NCBI RefSeq assembly: GCF_900497805.2 | Contig: NW_020944351.1 | Location: 3,457,055 to 3,521,054 of the forward strand | Source of the DNA: Vombatus ursinus | Lineage: Eukaryota; Chordata; Mammalia; Diprotodontia; Vombatidae | DNA: 64,000 nucleotides | Direction of reading: 5' to 3' | Shown here: in pieces, positions 54,845 to 64,000 of the stretch | How positions within the stretch are numbered: position 1 is the stretch's first letter | Layout of the letters: each line of letters opens with the position of its first letter | The notes under the pieces: generated by a model | Database searches by the model: none | What the model was told of the DNA's origin: nothing | What the model saw: the letters and a program-made list of their open reading frames with translations, nothing else | Program-made: the position numbers and the translations under genes

Positions 54845-55651
54845 CTTCACACAGAGAAATTCCACCCATCCACTCCATCTAATAATTTGTCAAGTCCCAT
54901 CAATTCTGTCCTCATAGCTCCCATATCTGTTCCCTTCTCTCTACTCATCTGGCCACCGCCCTAACTTAGAGTCTCATCACCTCTCTCCTGTATTATTGCA
55001 ATTACCTCCTCACCCATCTTTCTACATGCAGCTTCTCTTCTCTCTGTGCCAACAAAATCTTTCTAAAACATGAGTCTGATCATGTTAGTCTCCTGCTCAA
55101 AAGCTGTTAATGGCTCCCCATTGCCTCTAGTCTAGGATAAATTTGCAAACTCTTCGGCCTAGCATTGAAAGCCCTTCCCAAGCTAATTCCAACCTATTTT
55201 TTCAGTATTCTTTCACATGAGTCCTATCCATACTCTACCTTCCAGCCAAACTGGACACAACTAGCTTTTCCCAGATTTTGACCTGCAACCTGCAGCTGTT
55301 CCCTGGACTAGAATGCATTCATGGCTTACCTCCAGCTTTCAGACTCTTTCTTATCATTCAAGGCTCAGCTCAGGTGACACCTTTGCTGCCCAGATTTCCC
55401 AGATCCTATCCCCCAAAGCCAATTCCTGCCCTTTGGCTAAAAGTGTTCTTCTGTTCTCATTATTTATGTCTCTCCTTTGCTCTACTCATTCCCTACTTTG
55501 TACCATACTTACCTGTGTATATATTGTATCACTTCAATAAAGTCTGAGATCCCTAAGGGCAGATATTTTGTCATTTAAAAAAATATCTTTGTATTCCCAG
55601 TGGCTGAACTGTTTTGAAGGTATTGACCTTCCACTGTACTAGTAGATGCTT
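54845..55651 (+). repeat. L2-type LINE 3' part
   Basis: 'caagtcccatcaattctgtc', 'gagtctcatcacctctctcc', 'tgatcatgttagtctcctgc', 'ggctccccattgcctctagt' to the tail near 55600. Starts 5'-to-5' against the minus-strand L2. Confidence 0.8.
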
Positions 55652-55667
55652 AAGAAACATTTGCTAG

Positions 55668-56550
55668 AAGTTAAAACAACTCTGAGATACTACCTCAGAC
55701 CTAAAGTAGGCTAACGTGACAGAAAAGGAAAATGACATGCTGGAGGGGAAAAGGGAAAATAGGTACATTAATGAATTGTTGGTAGAGCAGTGAACTGTTC
55801 CCATCATTCTGGAGAACAATTTGGAACTATGTCCAGAGACCTATAAAACTGCATACCCTTTGACCCAGTAATATCACTACTAGGTCTATATTCCAAAGAG
55901 ATCAAAGAAAAGGGAAAAGGATGTATTTGTGAAAAAAATAATATTTGTAGCAGCTCTTTTTGTGGTGGTGAAGAATTGGAAATTGAGGGGATGCCCATCA
56001 ACTGGGAAATGGCTGAACAAGCTGGGATGTATAATCATAATGGAACACTAGTGTAGTATAAGAAATGAACAGGATGGTTTCAGAAAAATCTGGGAAGACT
56101 TATATGAACTGATGCAAAGTGAAGTGAGTAGAACCAGGAAAACATTGTACACGGTAACAGCAACATTGTAACAGTGAGCAATTGTGAAAGACAGCTACTC
56201 TGACCAAGACAATGACTCAAGACAATTTCAAAGGAATCACAATGAAAAATGCTATCTACCTCCAGAGAGAGAACTGATGAATGCTGGATGCAGATTGAAG
56301 AAGACTTTTCTCTTCTCTTTTTCCTTTGCTTGTATGTGAGTGTTTTCTTTTCCAACATGGCTAATATGGAAATGTGTTTTACATGACTTCACATGTATAA
56401 TCTACAATAAATTGCTAGTTTTCTCAAGAGGTGGGGAAAGGGCAGAAGGGAGAGAATTTGGAACTCAAAATTTAAAAGAAAAGAATGTTTTTAAAAAGTA
56501 CATGTCATTGGGAAATATTTAATGAAATAAATAAAAAAATTTTTTTAAAA
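55668..56550 (+). repeat. L1 LINE, 5'-truncated, 883 bp
   Basis: End of ORF2 and 3' UTR of a marsupial L1: 'gagatactacctcagaccta', 'ctttgacccagtaatatcac', 'gcagctctttttgtggtggt', 'acagtaacagcaac'-like blocks, A-rich end. A perfect 16-bp target duplication (aagaaacatttgctag) flanks it at 55652-55667 and 56551-56566. Inserted in the L2 tail. Confidence 0.9.
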
Positions 56551-56859
56551 AAGAAACATTTGCTAGATTGTTGAAAGAACCAAGTCAGAATTCCAAGCCA
56601 GTTCCTCCAATTTTCCAGCCCATACTGGTTCCATTACACTGTGCTGCCTCTCACACGTGACCTTGATTTTTACCTCCACATTCAGAGAATTCAAGAGAGT
56701 AATATTGATGATATCAAATATGTCCCTTGGCTTGCGTCTGTCTCTTTGTGGCCACTTTCAGTAGGAACGGGGCCTCTGAGAAGCAAGGGACTTGAGAGCA
56801 GTAGATCTCTAGCCAGCTGTTGACAGAAATAAGCCCTTCCTGTTGATGAGTTTCTGTTT

Positions 56860-57060
56860 CTCTCTTCACAATAATTGAAAGGGAGTTGGACTAGATCAGG
56901 GGTGGGGAACCTGTGACCTCAAAAGGATTTGTTCTGTGAAGTTTGGATTCAGTCAAAGGGCCGCACTTAAGGACCTAGAGGGCCACATGTGGCCTCCAGG
57001 CCGCAGGTTCCCCACCCCTGGACTAGATTGTCTCTAAAATTCCTTTCAGCTCTGACAGTC
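56860..57060 (+). repeat. MIR/THER-type SINE tail split by a MITE
   Basis: 'gaaagggagttggactagat' resumes after the MITE with 'gactagattgtctctaaaat' and 'tcctttcagctctgacagtc'. Confidence 0.8.
56897..57020. mobile_element. Palindromic hAT MITE (CAGGGGTGGGGAACC family), 124 bp, intact ends
   Basis: Starts caggggtggggaacctg and ends caggttccccacccctg, perfect 15-bp-plus inverted ends. Flanked by the perfect 8-bp duplication gactagat at 56889-56896 and 57021-57028, the hAT hallmark. Too short to code. Confidence 0.95.
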
Positions 57061-57420
57061 TATGATTTTCAAGTCCCACATCAGAAGCATACTAGCTGTG
57101 TGACTCTGGGCAAGTCACTTCCCCTCCTAGGCCTCAATTTCCTCCTCTATAAAATGAGGGGCAGACACATGACACTTACTAGCTGTGTGACCCTGAGCAA
57201 GTCACTTAATCCCATTGCCTAGCCAAAAAAAAAAACATTTAAAAATAAATAAATAAATAAATAAAATGAGGGGGTTGGACTAGATGGCCTCTGGGAATTT
57301 TCCAGCTCTAGAGCTATGATCCTGTCATTTCACCTCTTTGTGCCTCAGTTTCCTCCTCTGTAAAATGAGATGGTTAGACTAGATGGCTTCTGAGGTCCTT
57401 TCTGACTCTGGATCTAGGAG
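57061..57420 (+). repeat. MIR/THER-type SINEs with WSINE insertion
   Basis: 'gtgtgactctgggcaagtca', 'cctcaatttcctcctctata' resume at 57263 ('ggggttggactagatggcct'). A second tail lies at 57320-57420. Confidence 0.75.
57162..57262 (+). repeat. WSINE/SINE1-type SINE, 5'-truncated
   Basis: 'catgacacttactagctgtg' to 'cacttaatcccattgcctag', A run and (aaat)n tail. Target duplication aaaatgagggg on both sides. Confidence 0.85.
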
Positions 57421-57574
57421 CCTGTGATTCTGTGAATCCTCCTACTGGCAGGTGGAGTGAAAGGAAGGGGGCCATATCTCTGTGTGGAGATTTGTGATGT
57501 TCCAGGGACAACCCGTACATATCAAATCCAGAGATGCTGGAGCCAATCATGAGAATCACACCTATAGCATTTTC

Positions 57575-57730
57575 TGAGCTCAGAAAGAATCTTAGACATC
57601 ATCTTCTTCAAATGTCACTTCTTCATTTTACAGTTAGAGAAATCGAGGCCCACAATGGGGGAGGGATGTGCCCAAGGTCATCCAGTAAGTGGCAGAGCCT
57701 GGATTAGAGACCCAAGTCTCCTGAACCCCA
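57575..57730 (-). repeat. MIR/THER-type SINE
   Basis: 'gaaagaatcttagacatcat', 'ccaaggtcatccagtaagtg'. Confidence 0.65.
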
Positions 57731-57804
57731 ATCTTCAGCTTGGAGCTACTTCAAATTCCATGGAGCCAACTATGTCCTACAGGAAATTTGAGAAGGGAGA
57801 GAGC

Positions 57805-57995
57805 AATAAATCACGGAATCACCAATGTTTAGAGTGGGAAGAGATCTCAGCATTCATCTAGTCCAACTCACACCTAAAAAAGAATCCAAGCTACAATGTC
57901 CTCAAAAGGCCTCTTATGAAGAGGAGCTTACTACCTCCCAAGGTAGCCCACGTCATTTGGGGACAGCTCTCATAGTTAGAATATGTTAGCTTCCA
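57805..57995 (+). repeat. CR1/L3 LINE fragment
   Basis: 'attcatctagtccaactcac', 'cttactacctcccaaggtag', 'tggggacagctctcatagtt'. Confidence 0.7.
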
Positions 57996-57999
57996 GCAA

Positions 58000-58205
58000 G
58001 CCTTGTTTGTTGTTGTTTGTCCTTCCTTCTCCAAGAGGACCGATGACATCAGGAGGGGGATGTCTTGACTTGCAAGTGAATTGGATTTAGGTGAGGCAGG
58101 GCCGTGCAAGGTCATCAGTCTTCAGAGTCATAGGAGTCCAATGGCAAGATACAGGTCAGGAAGACTGGCGAGGGCCTTTGATGCAGCGGGAGACCCTGGC
58201 CTTAA
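58000..58205 (+). repeat. Marsupial interspersed repeat, family not named
   Basis: 'ccaagaggaccgatgacatc', 'cttgacttgcaagtgaattg', 'gtgaggcagggccgtgcaag'. I recognise this as recurring in marsupial genomes but cannot name it. Confidence 0.5.
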
Positions 58206-58801
58206 AAGCTGGCTAGAGTAACTCAGGAACATTTTCTAGAGGAGGTAAACCTCAAAGGATCTAGATAGGCAGGATAGAGAGGGGAGGGGAGAGCCAACAG
58301 GAACAATGTCAGGAGGTGGCAGTGAGCCTGGGACATGAACAGGTCTGGAGGGGGAGGGGGTGCCTTCTGGGCAGGCTACCCCTCATGGGGGTTGGGCTGG
58401 GGCTAGGGACCTTGGCCTTATGTTTGGCAGTGCCTTTTATCCTGATATCCTGAAAGGACTTCAATTGACTTCATCTAAACTGGAAGGGAAGTTCAAAAGA
58501 TCTTTTTGTTTGAAGTAGCCCTTCCCTTATTTGTGAGAAGTTCTTTACCTCATGGGGGGTCCAAGAGGACTGGGTCTTAAAAAGGTCTCATTTGGTAATG
58601 GCAGCGTGAGATGTTTTCCTTTAGACTCCGACAAGGGGCAAGGTGGATTGATGGGGATGAGCCTCCAAAACTTTCCTGGAGCCACTCCAGAAGCCTGGTG
58701 GAGCCCTGCTGGCCTTTCCCAGTTACTGGGAAGGCATTGTGCATAGGATCATTGTAGGCAAACCCTATGTAACAAAAACTTATTGCTGCCAGCATAGGGG
58801 T
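58206..58801. other. Mostly unassigned sequence
   Basis: 58210-58440 may be very old antisense L2 ('ggaggtaaacctcaaaggat'). The rest is unrecognised. Confidence 0.35.
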
Positions 58802-58818
58802 AGAGGACAGAATTTTTT

Positions 58819-58962
58819 GGGGGCCGGGGCTGGGCAACGAGGTTAAGTGACTTGCCTAGGGTCACACAGCTAGTAAGTGTCAAGTGTCTGAGGCCAGATT
58901 TGAACTCAGGTCCTCCTGACTCCAGGGCCAGTGCTCTATCTACTGTACCACCTAGCTGCCCC
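58819..58962 (-). repeat. WSINE/SINE1-type SINE, full length
   Basis: 'gttaagtgacttgcctaggg' to 'gtaccacctagctgcccc'. Flanked by agaggacagaattttt copies. Confidence 0.9.
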
Positions 58963-58987
58963 AGAGGACAGAATTTTTTTTTTTTTT

Positions 58988-59062
58988 GCTTAGGCAGTTG
59001 GGGTTAAGTGACTTGCCCAGGGTCACACAGCTAGTAAGTGTCAAGTGTTTGATATGAGGCCA
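58988..59062 (-). repeat. WSINE/SINE1-type SINE, 5'-truncated
   Basis: 'tggggttaagtgacttgccc' to 'gtgtttgatatgaggcca'. Same target repeat on both sides. Confidence 0.9.
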
Positions 59063-59084
59063 GATGACAGAATTTTTTTAAGTC

Positions 59085-59960
59085 CCTTCTTGGCCTTAAG
59101 CCTGGCATTCAAAGCCCTCCAAGAACTGGTTTCAACTTACCTTTCCCCCCTTTTCTTCTCCTCAATGCACACTTCCCCCTCCCTTACCTCTCTACCTCAC
59201 AAGGCTGGCCTTTAAAACCCTCCCCAACCTACCTCTAACCTACCTTACTTGCTTTATTTCACATGATTCTCTTTCATGAACACTATGTTCCAGGCAAACT
59301 GGAGGACTAACCGTTCCCCAGATCTTATCCTTCTATCTTCTCTGCCCCCTGCCTAGAGTACATTTCTTTCTTATCATTCTGGTAGAGCCAGCCTGGTGAT
59401 TACAGATAGAAGACTGAGTACCCGGTTTCAAATCCCACTGCGGTCACTTATTAGCTGTGTGACCCCGAATCAGCTACTTAACCTTCCTTATCTATAAAAT
59501 GAAGAGGCCACTAAGGTTCCTTCCAACTCTCGATAAATTATCCCATGACCTTGTCTCATACTACCTTGTTCACTTTTAATTTTTCATCTTGAGATCGTCT
59601 TTACTACTGAACCAATAAGCTTCTCATGCTCAATTAACAATTCTTAAATTGAGTTTACCTTGTAAATTCCCACCTCTGCACCTTTCCCCATGCCCTTCCT
59701 CCCATCTAGGTTGCCATCAGCCCTCCTCTTCAAAAGCCTGAATCTTCCCCATGCCTCTAAGTGCCACTGCTCTGAAGCTTTCCTGACCACCCTAGCTGTC
59801 CTGGAAAGTCCTCAGCATTTAGGATCTGTCCTACTCCATTGATATATTTTGTCCATGTGGGTCAGGATCCTCTCCCCTATCAGAAAGAGAAGCAACCAGG
59901 TTTTACATTTCACCTCCTCCTGTACTTAGCAAGTGACCAATAAAGATTTGACTGATTGGT
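59085..59960 (+). repeat. L2-type LINE 3' part with SINE insertion
   Basis: 'cattcaaagccctccaagaa', 'ggcaaactggaggactaacc'; a MIR/THER SINE lies at 59395-59560 ('cttattagctgtgtgacccc'); then 'gaagctttcctgaccaccct' and an 'aataaagatttgactgattg' end. Diverged. Confidence 0.65.
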
Positions 59961-60371
59961 TGGCTGAGAGTTACACGAGTTTTCCCTAGATAAAAAAAAA
60001 ATCAATCATCTAAAGAGAGACAGCATAGTGTACCAAAACAAATCCTGTCCCGGACTGAGAGTTCTGGGAAGCCTGGAAATGGTGGGGTTTAGAAGGAGAG
60101 GGAGAGCATTTGGCCCAAAAGGATGGGTTCCTTGCTTCAGTGGGATTAGCAGGGAAGATGAATAGGAGATAAGCCCTGATTCCACGCCATATGAATGTTC
60201 CAGTGCTAGTGACATTCTTCCCTCTAAAACGTTAAATATAAAATTTTATATGCATCAAAAATACATATCGTGTGCAGTAATTTTTTTGTCATAAATATAG
60301 GTTGTTAAGATCCCAGCCCACTGAGTACAAGAGTCCTGCTGCCTCCAAATTAAGCATATTCAACACCTAAG

Positions 60372-60859
60372 AAAGTGTTTTCTTTTTTCTTCTTTTTATA
60401 TATTTCTATTTATTTTGTTTAAATGCTTCCCATTTAACATGTTCACATGTTCCCACATGTGAATGAATTTTAAACATTCATTTTTTAAAATTTTGTGTTC
60501 CAAATTCTCTCCTTCCCTCCTACCCCTCCCTCCTCCTTGAGAAGGCAAACTATTTGATATCAATTGTACATGTGAAGTCATGTAAAACATTTCCATACTA
60601 GCCATGTTACAAAAGAAAATACAGACAAAAAATAAGAAAAATAAAGAAAGTTTTACAAGTCTGTTTTAATCTGCATTCAGAGTTCATCAGTTTTCTCTCT
60701 GGAGGTGGTTAGCACTTTTCATCGTGGGTCCTTTGGAATTGTCTTGGGTCACTCTCTTGATCAGAATAGCTAAGTCTTTCCTAGTTGATCATCCTTATAT
60801 AATTGCTGTTATGGTGTATGATGTTCTCCTGGTTGTGCTCATTTCACTTTGCATGAGAT
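60372..60859 (-). repeat. L1 LINE 3' end, 5'-truncated
   Basis: Antisense of the 3' UTR seen at 56000-56550: 'catgtgaagtcatgtaaaac', 'cattcagagttcatcagttt', 'gatgttctcctggttgtgct'. Target duplication cacctaag at 60364-60371 and 60860-60867. Confidence 0.85.
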
Positions 60860-61315
60860 CACCTAAGTTCAGAAGGTGTTTTCAAGAGTGCAGCTGTTGC
60901 CATACTTCTGATAGAGATCTGTCACAATCCCCTAGCCTCGCCCCTCAGTGTACTTGGTCTAACTCCTCAGGCAGCTTACAGCACAGACTGAAGAATGAAA
61001 CTTTTTTCAGATATACACACACACACAATGAAGGGAGGAGCAATCACAAAAACTCACAGAATGGCAGCCAGGTGTGAATGCACTGCTCTACCTTCACAGA
61101 GGTTTCACTTTGTTCTCTTGCTCTCTTTGTCAAAAAAGCCAATTCTACAGCATACTAGTTTAAGACGATCAGCCCCAAAGCCTGAGATCTCCCTGTTTTT
61201 CCTCTGCCAGGAGAAAGACTGGTGCCCTCTCTAAGGTAATCCGTATCAGCTGCTATCTTCCTGATTCTATAAATCAATTGCCATATCTCCCTGACCATAG
61301 TAACATAATTTTCTG

Positions 61316-61558
61316 GGTTTCTTTTTTTTTTAAGGCAATTCGGGTTAAGTGACTTGCCCAGGGTCACACAGCTAGTAAGTGTCAAGTATTTGGTCTCAGG
61401 TCCTCCTGACTTCAGGACTGGTGCTCTATCCACTGCACCACCTAGCTGCCCATCACTTTTTGTTTGTTTGTTTGTTTGTTTGTTTGTTTGTTTGTTTTGG
61501 CTAGACAATGGGGTTAAGTGACTTGCCCAGGGTCACACAGCTATGAAGTGTTATGTGT
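61316..61558 (-). repeat. Two WSINE/SINE1-type SINEs inside one target duplication
   Basis: First copy 61316-61452 (full, to 'ccacctagctgccc'), second 61453-61558 (truncated, with (gttt)n at 61457-61496). The pair is bounded by cataattttctg at 61304-61315 and 61559-61570. Confidence 0.85.
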
Positions 61559-61570
61559 CATAATTTTCTG

Positions 61571-62209
61571 TTTTAATCCAGTTTCCCTGGCTTCCCTTTA
61601 TTTCATTCTCTGCTCTCAGATCTCTAGGATTAACAAGGTTGGGTCCCATAAATATTCTAAGTCCTAAAGTGCTTCATTGCAAAATTATCTTGGAGAATTA
61701 TTTGTTAGGCAGGTTACCTTCACTACCCAACATCTTAGGCCTAGACCTAGAGACCAAGGCAAGATTAGCTACATTCTTGGCCTCTGCCCTCTGGTTGGCA
61801 GCACAGAACCAGAGCTAGGGTGGCCTAATGAGGAGGACATTCAATAGTTAGGGGAGCTACATAGTAAAATGAAAGATTGGGCTGATGTACAAAAAAAAGT
61901 CAACTGAGAGAAGGAGGAAGGGAGGGAGGAAATTTTGGGGTCTTTCATAATGCTGGGTGAGGCTTTTGCAGCTGTGTGACCTACAGCTGTTTAGAGAAGA
62001 AGAAAACTTTGGAGAATTAAACTATGAGTATGTGATCAATCTGTCCACACCTACTACTCCATTCCTGACTCAATTCACTCTCTATTTTGGGGAAATGAAA
62101 GCCAAACCTGACAATATGTCATTCTGGTGTCCTCTAGCCTAGTCAACACCTCCCCCCTTTCCCTGCTGAAGGACTACATTGCATACTAGCTACCCAGTGA
62201 TAAGATAGA
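61571..62209. other. Unassigned sequence
   Basis: No repeat or gene recognised. Open frame 61957-62142 has no known feature. Confidence 0.4.
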
Positions 62210-62700
62210 GAGAGATGACCAATGGTGACCAGGGTGGTGCAGGTTGGGACATCATGCCCCATGACAATCAACCCAAGGAACAGGAGATGTTTAGGCTGGG
62301 GAAGAGAATATGTAGAAGGGACATGATAAACATCTTCGAATATCTGAAGGGCTGTCACTAAGAAGAGGGTCTGGCCTTGATCAGCTCAGCCCCAGAGGTC
62401 AGAACTAGTAGCAATGGTTAAAAGTTACAGGAAGGCAAATCTAGGCTCGATGTCAGGAAACTCTTTCCAAAATGTTAAATGCCCCAAAGTGGCACAGAGC
62501 TGGGCTGTTGTGGGAGATAACAACCCCCACTCCAGCTCCGGAGGGCTTCAGGCAAAAGCTCAATGAGCACTTGGCAGGGATGCTGGCTGGAAGGGAAATC
62601 CCATATGAATATGAGTTGGATTCACCGTGGTCCCTGTGGTGATTTCCATTATTGAGGTTCTGGGATTCTGGGAGGTGTCCTGACCTCTCATTCACCAGAT
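62210..62700 (-). repeat. CR1/L3 LINE fragment
   Basis: 'tttaggctggggaagagaat', 'cttcgaatatctgaagggct', 'aactctttccaaaatgttaa', 'ctccggagggcttcaggcaa'. Confidence 0.7.
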
Positions 62701-62834
62701 GTGCATTTCCTCCCCCCCACCACCACTATTCTTCCCCACTCTCACATCCCCCTTTCTCTACCCCTGCCAGGTTCTTTTCCCCAAAGCACTCTGCCTGGAA
62801 ATAGAGATGCTCAGGACAATGTATTAGAATGTCG

Positions 62835-62990
62835 GAGCTAATGTCCTTTCTCTCTCCTATCCTCCCCTCCCCTCCCCTCTCCTCTCCTCTCTTCTTTCTC
62901 TCCCATCTCTTTTACTCTCTTCCCTCTCCCTTTCTCTCTGTCTCTCTCCCTTTGTCCTTCTCTATCTTCTTCTGTTTCTGTCTCTGAATT
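62835..62990 (+). repeat. CT-rich low-complexity tract
   Basis: Runs of ctcccctcccctctcctct and tctctct, over 90 percent pyrimidine. Confidence 0.9.
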
Positions 62991-63059
62991 AATGAATTAT
63001 CGCATTTTACTGTGCTCTGTGAGGTCTATATTTTAGTCAAACTTTACAATTCTGTCCCA

Positions 63060-63610
63060 CAAACACACCTCATGCTCTACCCGCTCCGTGCCTTAGCTCA
63101 CCCTGGTCTCTATGCTTGAAATGTCTCTCCCCTCCCCCCAAGGTTTGACTTTGGATTTCATGGCCAGTGCCTTCCCCATGAGAGGCAGCATGGTCCAGTG
63201 CAATGAGCAGAGGCTTTGGAACCCAAGGATGTGGGGTCAGATCCCATGTCTAAGGCTTACCACCTGCATGACTTTGGGTACAATACATGTCTTCCCCAGG
63301 CCTCATTTTCATCATCTCTAAATTGAGAGGATTAGACTCTGAGGTCCCCTCCAGCTCTAAAACTGACTCTTCCCTAGTCCCCTGGGAAGTAACAGTCTTC
63401 CTCCTCAGATCTCACCTAGCAGGTTGTTTGCCCCTTTCCGTACAGTTGGCACGTAAATGCAGTGTGTATTAAAGCCATCTTGGTCATCATTTTATCCCCT
63501 TACTAGACTGTGAACTCCACCAGGGCAGGGACAAACACCCAAATTTTGTGCCTCTGCACCTGCCTCACCCCTTCCCGCTAAGTACATCAGACCCTTAATT
63601 TCTTGAATTG
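63060..63610 (+). repeat. L2 LINE 3' end split by a SINE
   Basis: 'gctctacccgctccgtgcct', then after the SINE 'tagactgtgaactccaccag' and 'gcagggacaaacac'. Confidence 0.65.
63185..63370 (+). repeat. MIR/THER-type SINE, full length
   Basis: 'ggcagcatggtccagtgcaa', 'gcctcattttcatcatctct', 'gaggtcccctccagctctaa'. Confidence 0.75.
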
Positions 63611-63659
63611 AATGGAATCCCCAGAAAGTCCTTGCCTTATGAAGGTCTTCATTTGATTC

Positions 63660-63790
63660 CAGGCACCATTTGCAGTGGGAAGAGCAATGGATTTGGAACC
63701 AGAGAACCTGGGTTCTCAGTCCAGCTAAGCTAGTGCCTTGGGCCAAGTCATTCATTTTGTTTAACTTCGGGCTTTTCATCCTCAACTCTT
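63660..63790 (+). repeat. MIR/THER-type SINE fragment
   Basis: 'gggaagagcaatggatttgg', 'aaccagagaacctgggttct', 'ccttgggccaagtcattcat'. Confidence 0.65.
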
Positions 63791-63794
63791 TGGT

Positions 63795-64000
63795 CTGGAG
63801 AAGAGAAAATTTGAAGTGGGGGGCTGGGAGACATGGTAGCTGTCTGTCTTCAGGTATTACTGAAGGGTTGTCCTGTGGAAGAGAGATCAGACTTGTTCTG
63901 CATGGCCCTTACAGGGCAAGACCAGTAGCACTGGTTGACAGATGGAGAGGCATATTTCCAATTCATAGAAAAGGAAATTTCTCAACATTTGCAGTGGTTC
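63795..64000 (-). repeat. CR1/L3 LINE fragment
   Basis: 'ggtattactgaagggttgtc', 'gtggaagagagatcagactt', 'agggcaagaccagtagcact'. Runs off the window. Confidence 0.6.

Larger units (their letters stand above)
22869..64000. other. Intergenic region, repeat mosaic, no gene found
   Basis: I looked for exons, splice-framed peptides, CpG islands and RNA genes on both strands and found none I can support. Longer open frames here are L2 remnants (39103-39624 minus, 25464-26021 minus) or run through SINEs (26899-27444 plus). Stretches with nothing recognisable are listed separately. Confidence 0.7.

Noticed and set aside
54738-54908. 29-bp inverted repeat (one mismatch) at 54738-54766 and 54880-54908
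   Set aside because: Both arms are the same L2 segment (caag-tcc-tcaattct region) from two L2 copies in opposite orientation, so it is probably not a designed hairpin.
62835-62990. CT-rich tract considered as a promoter or triplex element
   Set aside because: No gene start nearby; it looks like ordinary low-complexity sequence.
22869-64000. Search for RAP2C, expected next to MBNL3 in human
   Set aside because: No RAS-like peptide or CpG-rich promoter was seen; the neighbour is probably beyond the window.
1-64000. CRISPR arrays, bacterial operons, tRNA and rRNA genes
   Set aside because: None present. The tRNA-like segments all belong to SINEs and the sequence is vertebrate nuclear DNA.

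Overview
The window reads as marsupial nuclear DNA. The youngest repeats are tRNA-derived SINEs of the marsupial MAR1 and WSINE/SINE1 types. They sit among many older MIR/THER-type CORE-SINEs, long L2 and CR1/L3 LINE fragments, marsupial-type L1 3' ends and small hAT elements. The species cannot be fixed from sequence alone. The only gene I can support is the 3' end of a muscleblind-like gene on the + strand, best assigned to MBNL3. MBNL3 is X-linked in human, so this may be marsupial X, but that is inference.

Gene part (1-22,868). Positions 1-5811 are intron, and the exons for the four CCCH zinc fingers must lie before position 1. Four internal exons follow: 151 nt (5812-5962), 36 nt (7896-7931), 95 nt (10344-10438) and 75 nt (11357-11431). 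A terminal exon starts at 13674. The protein runs from [18 protein letters not shown]... to ...[12 protein letters not shown]. After NQ the sequence offers two ends: the 75-nt exon gives an 18-residue tail ending FVSQM, and skipping it reaches a TGA that is the first codon of the terminal exon. Exon lengths, phases and peptide match the alternatively spliced C-terminal module of vertebrate MBNL genes. The 95-nt exon is preceded by a 240-nt stretch with no AG dinucleotide, which predicts a distant branch point. It has a weak donor and a TGCT-rich cluster downstream. The 3' UTR is about 9.2 kb, nearly free of young repeats, and ends at an AATAAA (22847-22852) followed by GU-rich sequence.

Intergenic part (22,869-64,000). 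I see no gene. The region is a dense mosaic of SINEs, L2, CR1/L3, L1 ends and hAT elements, often nested. Several insertions show clear target-site duplications: an L1 at 55668-56550 (16-bp perfect TSD), a 124-bp hAT MITE at 56897-57020 (8-bp perfect TSD), a full-length SINE at 35507-35670, and SINE pairs at 58819-59062 and 61316-61558.

Repeat family names come from recognising consensus-like sequence, not from a database search, and most repeat edges are good only to within about 10-30 bases.
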